In this document: positions 60,806 through 64,000 of the stretch, in pieces | Numbering within the stretch: position 1 is the stretch's first letter | Layout: every line of letters begins with the position of its first letter | Translations under genes and position numbers: made by a program | Notes under the pieces: model-generated | Seen by the model: the letters and a program-made list of their open reading frames with translations, nothing else | What the model was told of the DNA's origin: nothing | Databases searched by the model: none | Source of the DNA: Streptomyces inusitatus | Lineage (GTDB): Bacteria > Actinomycetota > Actinomycetes > Streptomycetales > Streptomycetaceae | DNA length: 64,000 nt | Direction: 5' to 3' | NCBI RefSeq assembly: GCF_014651115.1 | Contig: NZ_BMWG01000029.1 | Location: 27,205 to 91,204 of the forward strand

Positions 60806-63388
60806 TCACCGCGTCGCCCTCCCCGCCCGCGCTGTGGTGGTCCACCGCATGCCTAGCTTGTCCAGCTCCGCCCGGCGTTCCGCGTTGAGCTTGTCGGCGC
60901 GTTTGCGGACGTTGTCGAGCCACATCCCCAGCTTCACCTCCACAACGCCCTCAGTACCGTTCTGAGCACCCCGCAGCCCTTCACCGGGCCCTACATGCTC
61001 TACGTGCTTCCTCGGGACACCGAGGTGCCCCTCACGGGTGTGGAACTGCTGTGCCGCCCGCAGGTTGAGGGTCCACTTGTCGTCCTGAGTCCGGCGTTTC
61101 ACCGGCCGCTCGTCCTCACCCGCCGGTTCGAGCCCGAGCGCGTTCTCCAGCAGCCATTGCTGCGCCGGCTGCAGCGCGTCCCATCCGTACCGGCAGCCCT
61201 GGACCCACCGGCCGAGGTCTTCGCCCTGGACGACGACCTCCCCGGCCTCCAGGGGCACGGTGCCGCCGTTGGCCAGGTGGTTCTGGGCGAGGCGCAGGCA
61301 CCGCTGCCATCCCGCGTCCCACACCGGCGACCACCCCGGGTCGATCTCGTCCAACGCGGCCCGCCGCTCCGCCGACAGCCCGCCCGTCTGCGTGCCCTCC
61401 GGCAGTCCGGCCTCCAGCTGTTCAGCGCGCGCGTCCGCGAGCCGGGCCGCGGTCCGAAGATTCTTGGCCCAGGTCCCGACCGGGTACCCGTCCCAGACGG
61501 CAGTGGCCGGCGGGAGGAGGTGCCCGTGCTCGGCGGCCCAGTGGCGGGCGGCGGTGAGTCCTTCCTCGAAGGCGTGGTCCTGGTGCGACCAGACCACCCC
61601 GAGCTTCTCCAGCTCCCGAACACGTTCCGAGGCGAGGGTCCCGGCCCGGTAGTCGGTCCGCTGATTCCGCAGCCACGTCCCCAGCGGAAACCCGTCCGGC
61701 GTCCAGTCCTCAGGGGTGACGTAGTCGTACGGCACCCGCAGCACACCATCCTTCGCGACCTCCTTCACATACCGCACGGCCGCCGCGAGACCGCTGCGCC
61801 AGTAGTCGGTCTCCGGGTGCAGCACCCGCAGCGCGACGAACCGGGCCACCTCGGCCGGATCACGCGGTGTCGAGAACTTCAGGAGCCCCTGTGCGGGCGC
61901 GCTCGGGCCCTTCGCCGCCCCCGGCTCCTCCAGGCCCTCCGCCTCACGGTCGTCCTCGCTCTCCCCGGGCTCCCAACTCCCGCTGCGGACGCGAGGGTCG
62001 GCGAGCGCCTCGATCACGTCCGTGTCGTGTGCCCGGAGCGCTCCGAGGACCTTCGCGAGGGTCTCCGCCCCCCTGGAGGTCAGCATGTCGTCCGGACTTT
62101 CACCTGGTGCGAGGAATACCGGCACCACCAGCGATGCCACTTTCCCCTCACCGGGCTGCATACGGAGAGCACGCCCCACCATTTGCACAATGTCCACCAT
62201 CGAGCCCCGCGCGTCACAAAAAGCGACGGAATCGCAGTGCTTGGTGTCGACGCCCTCGCCCAGCACCTTCACGGAAGAGATCACTTTCAGCATGGCGGGG
62301 TGTATCACCATTCCGCCTTTACCGTCCGGGACCGTGATCACATCGGATGCGAAGTCGTCCAGGGTCACCTTCCGGCGGCCCGGCTTGTGCTCGCCGTACA
62401 GCCACGACGCCCACACCCGCTCCGGGGCGTGGTACCGCTTCGGATCCTGCGCGTGCAGGCGCGCCGCAACAGCGGGAATACCCTCGGACATCGCCTCCGC
62501 CTCCGCGACCCGGGAGTGGAAGGCCAAGGTCTTCCGCAGGTTCTCGTCCGCAGCCGCCGTGACCAGTCCGGCCTGGAGCGCCGCGAGCCGGGCCCCGCGT
62601 ACCAGGTCCGACCCCCGGTCGCCGCCGGCCTGCGCGGCGTGCAGCTCGGGGTCGGAGATGTCCACGCAGATCACCTGGTACGGAGCCACCAACCCTCTAC
62701 TGATCGCCTGGGCGAGCGTCAGCTTCCACGCCACCGGCCCGAACATCGGAGAGTTCGGGTCCATGCTCGCGATCAGCCGCGGCACCTCCCGACCGCCCTT
62801 CCTCGCATCCTCGGCGGCCTCCCATACCCGAGCCGTCGCGGTCATGTACAGCCGCCGCACGGCAGGGATCTTCGCCTGGTCGTGCACGGCCCCCCACGAC
62901 TTCTCGGCATCCCCGGAGGTGCGGTGCGCCTCGTCCGCCACGATCAGGTCGAACGCACCCATCCCGAGCTTGTGCGCGCCCTGGACCGCCATGGACGCGG
63001 TGGCGTACGTCGAGAACACCGTCACCATGTCCTCACCGTCCCCCACCCACGACAAGAGCTCCGCCGCATCAGTGGTGCACGGCATCCCACTGGACGCCGC
63101 CACTCGTGACTCACACGCACCGACCATCGCCCCAGCCCGTCCAGCTCTGCGCCACTCGGCGGCCATCTGGGCCAGCAGATCCACCGTCGGCACCAGGACC
63201 AGCACCCGCCGTGCGTGGAGCCGTTGGGCGACCACGGCAGCGATGCGGGTCTTGCCCGACGCGGTCGCCGCGATCACCTGGCACCGCAGCCCCTCCGGCG
63301 GCACCGGGGAGCCGGCCGGGAGCTGGAGATAGCGGAGTACCGCATCAATCGCCTCGATCTGATGCGGGCGAAGCCCGTCATTCGACAT
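60806..63388 (-). CDS. DEAD/DEAH-box terminal helicase (TtrA-like) with helicase-associated domains
   Basis: This 860-residue SF2 helicase has Q/RPHQIEAIDAVLRYL, motif I VIAATASGKTRIAAVVAQRL, motif II VADEAHRTSGD, motif III MTATARVW, and motif VI QMVGRALRMQPGEGKVASL. The C-terminal ~300 residues hold several helicase-associated repeats (PDGFPLGTWLRNQRTDYRAG, YPVGTWAKNLRTAARL, VKLGMWLDNVRKRADKLNAE). This layout is that of helicase-like genes next to Streptomyces telomeres, thought to help end maintenance or conjugal transfer. ATG 63388 has GGAAAGGG upstream; 63421 is a longer alternative. Confidence 0.92.
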   Translation of the reverse strand: MSNDGLRPHQIEAIDAVLRYLQLPAGSPVPPEGLRCQVIAATASGKTRIAAVVAQRLHARRVLVLVPTVDLLAQMAAEWRRAGRAGAMVGACESRVAASSGMPCTTDAAELLSWVGDGEDMVTVFSTYATASMAVQGAHKLGMGAFDLIVADEAHRTSGDAEKSWGAVHDQAKIPAVRRLYMTATARVWEAAEDARKGGREVPRLIASMDPNSPMFGPVAWKLTLAQAISRGLVAPYQVICVDISDPELHAAQAGGDRGSDLVRGARLAALQAGLVTAAADENLRKTLAFHSRVAEAEAMSEGIPAVAARLHAQDPKRYHAPERVWASWLYGEHKPGRRKVTLDDFASDVITVPDGKGGMVIHPAMLKVISSVKVLGEGVDTKHCDSVAFCDARGSMVDIVQMVGRALRMQPGEGKVASLVVPVFLAPGESPDDMLTSRGAETLAKVLGALRAHDTDVIEALADPRVRSGSWEPGESEDDREAEGLEEPGAAKGPSAPAQGLLKFSTPRDPAEVARFVALRVLHPETDYWRSGLAAAVRYVKEVAKDGVLRVPYDYVTPEDWTPDGFPLGTWLRNQRTDYRAGTLASERVRELEKLGVVWSHQDHAFEEGLTAARHWAAEHGHLLPPATAVWDGYPVGTWAKNLRTAARLADARAEQLEAGLPEGTQTGGLSAERRAALDEIDPGWSPVWDAGWQRCLRLAQNHLANGGTVPLEAGEVVVQGEDLGRWVQGCRYGWDALQPAQQWLLENALGLEPAGEDERPVKRRTQDDKWTLNLRAAQQFHTREGHLGVPRKHVEHVGPGEGLRGAQNGTEGVVEVKLGMWLDNVRKRADKLNAERRAELDKLGMRWTTTARAGRATR

Positions 63389-63824
63389 CCGATGGCCCTT
63401 TCCGAGTAACGTACGGTGCATGTTTCCAACAGGATTTTCCGGCCCGAATCAATCAGCAGCGATGGTAGTCAAAGAGGAATCCATCAGCGATTCACCGGTG
63501 CCATTCGGTCATTCATGGGAGTGCCATTCCGGTGAATGAGTGACGGAGTGACGCAGATTCTTTTGGCGACTGGGTCAGGGATGGGTATCTGTGTTGTGGG
63601 ACTAAGTTAGCGGATGCTCAATGGTGACGCGCACTGGAGGGATCAGCCCGTATCCGTCCTCGCTCAGGTCCGGTTTCACCCGCCCCTTTATCCGCTCCTG
63701 AGAGCTAGCCGTCTGACTCCACGTAACTCCCCGGAGTGGGGTCCGTGTTGTGGGACCAAGCCAGCGCTCCCCCCTTTGACGCAAGGAATCCGACACCACC
63801 TCCACCCGTTGCCAGCGCCTTTCG
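63389..63824. other. Subtelomeric region with a 22-nt repeated motif
   Basis: No gene supported. GTGTTGTGGGACTAAGTTAG (63591-63610, plus CG) recurs as GTGTTGTGGGACCAAGCCAG (63745-63764, plus CG) with three mismatches. Nearer the helicase, ATTCACCGG and CCGGTGAAT form an inverted repeat (about 63497-63535) around repeated GTGCCATTC, in the likely promoter of the helicase gene. Confidence 0.5.
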
Positions 63825-63993
63825 GGGCGCGCGGAGCGTGCCCTGCATTCCGGTCGCGGAGCGATCCAGAATCCATTCACACGGCGAAGCCGAGTGAATG
63901 GCGCTGGGCCACGGAGTGGACCGGCAACCCGTATCGCGAAGCGATACGGGAAAGAGCCGCGTAGCGGCTCCGCGTCGTGTCTGCGGAGCAGAC
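63825..63993. repeat. Telomere-type array of GNA-loop hairpins
   Basis: At least six hairpins follow one another, each with a three-base GNA loop: 63825-63843 (GGA, 8-bp stem with one G-U), 63873-63901 (GAA), 63906-63922 (GGA), 63928-63950 (CCCGTATCGC stem, GAA), 63954-63970 (GAGCCGC stem, GTA) and 63979-63993 (GTCTGC stem, GGA); a weaker one is at 63852-63866. Such sheared G-A closed hairpins are the hallmark of the 3' overhang at Streptomyces chromosome and linear-plasmid ends. Confidence 0.83.
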
Positions 63994-64000
63994 CGCGCGC

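Overview
The window looks like the end of a Streptomyces linear replicon. GC is very high, most ORFs show strong third-position GC bias, and stop/start overlaps of the ATGA or GTGA type are frequent. Gene families are typical of the genus (ECF41/SigJ sigma factor, DrrAB-like exporter, GbsR-type regulator, orphan nuo cluster, polyprenyl synthase). The last ~170 bases hold a run of hairpins with GNA loops, as in Streptomyces telomeres, and a terminal-helicase (TtrA-like) gene lies just inside them.

Layout. 1-8,000: a drug-exporter-type ABC pair with a divergent MarR/GbsR-like regulator, lipoproteins, beta-carbonic anhydrase, and a TetR-membrane protein-acetyltransferase operon with a 35-bp palindromic operator. 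8,000-17,700: CTP synthase diverges from a compact gene set made of flavin reductase, nucleoside N-glycosidase/deoxyribosyltransferase-like protein, dihydroorotate dehydrogenase-like protein, creatininase-like amidohydrolase, NtaA/DszA-type flavin monooxygenase and RutE-like nitroreductase, followed by an HxlR regulator and an MFS exporter. It looks like a pathway that releases, reduces and opens a pyrimidine-type ring, and I know of no characterised system with this exact set. 17,700-19,200: ECF41 sigma factor with its expected target promoter inside its own 3' end, driving a carboxymuconolactone decarboxylase-like gene. 19,200-22,500: P-loop kinase, and an operon of polyprenyl synthase with an MpaB/Lcp-type haem oxygenase. 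22,600-31,400: an AT-rich island with a promoter, attenuator-like hairpin and small membrane protein, then nuoA, a degenerate NuoB/NuoD-like gene and nuoHJKLMN (complex I membrane arm without its catalytic modules).

31,400-43,300: DinB-like protein, FAD oxidoreductase, ArsR-VOC operon with a 26-bp perfect palindromic operator, SMI1/KNR4 protein, then a decayed lower-GC zone (erythromycin-esterase fragment, frameshifted genes, an IS21 istB remnant) and several secreted or membrane proteins. 43,300-57,900: a second coherent system with an IclR regulator, maleate isomerase/Asp-Glu racemase-like enzyme, variant M19 dipeptidase, phytoene-desaturase-like FAD enzyme, complete dipeptide/oligopeptide ABC importer, aldehyde dehydrogenase and muconolactone-isomerase-like protein. 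It is probably an import-and-catabolism island. Related ~100-bp sequences from a plasmid-type replication-relaxation gene flank it in direct orientation, and palindromic sites (GTGGA-N-TCCAC) occur upstream of both the IclR gene and the first enzyme gene.

57,900-64,000: an EF-hand pseudogene, a replication-relaxation remnant, a luciferase-like monooxygenase, a small conserved protein, the terminal helicase and telomeric DNA. No rRNA, tRNA or CRISPR array was seen. All functional names rest on motif recognition by eye, without database searches.
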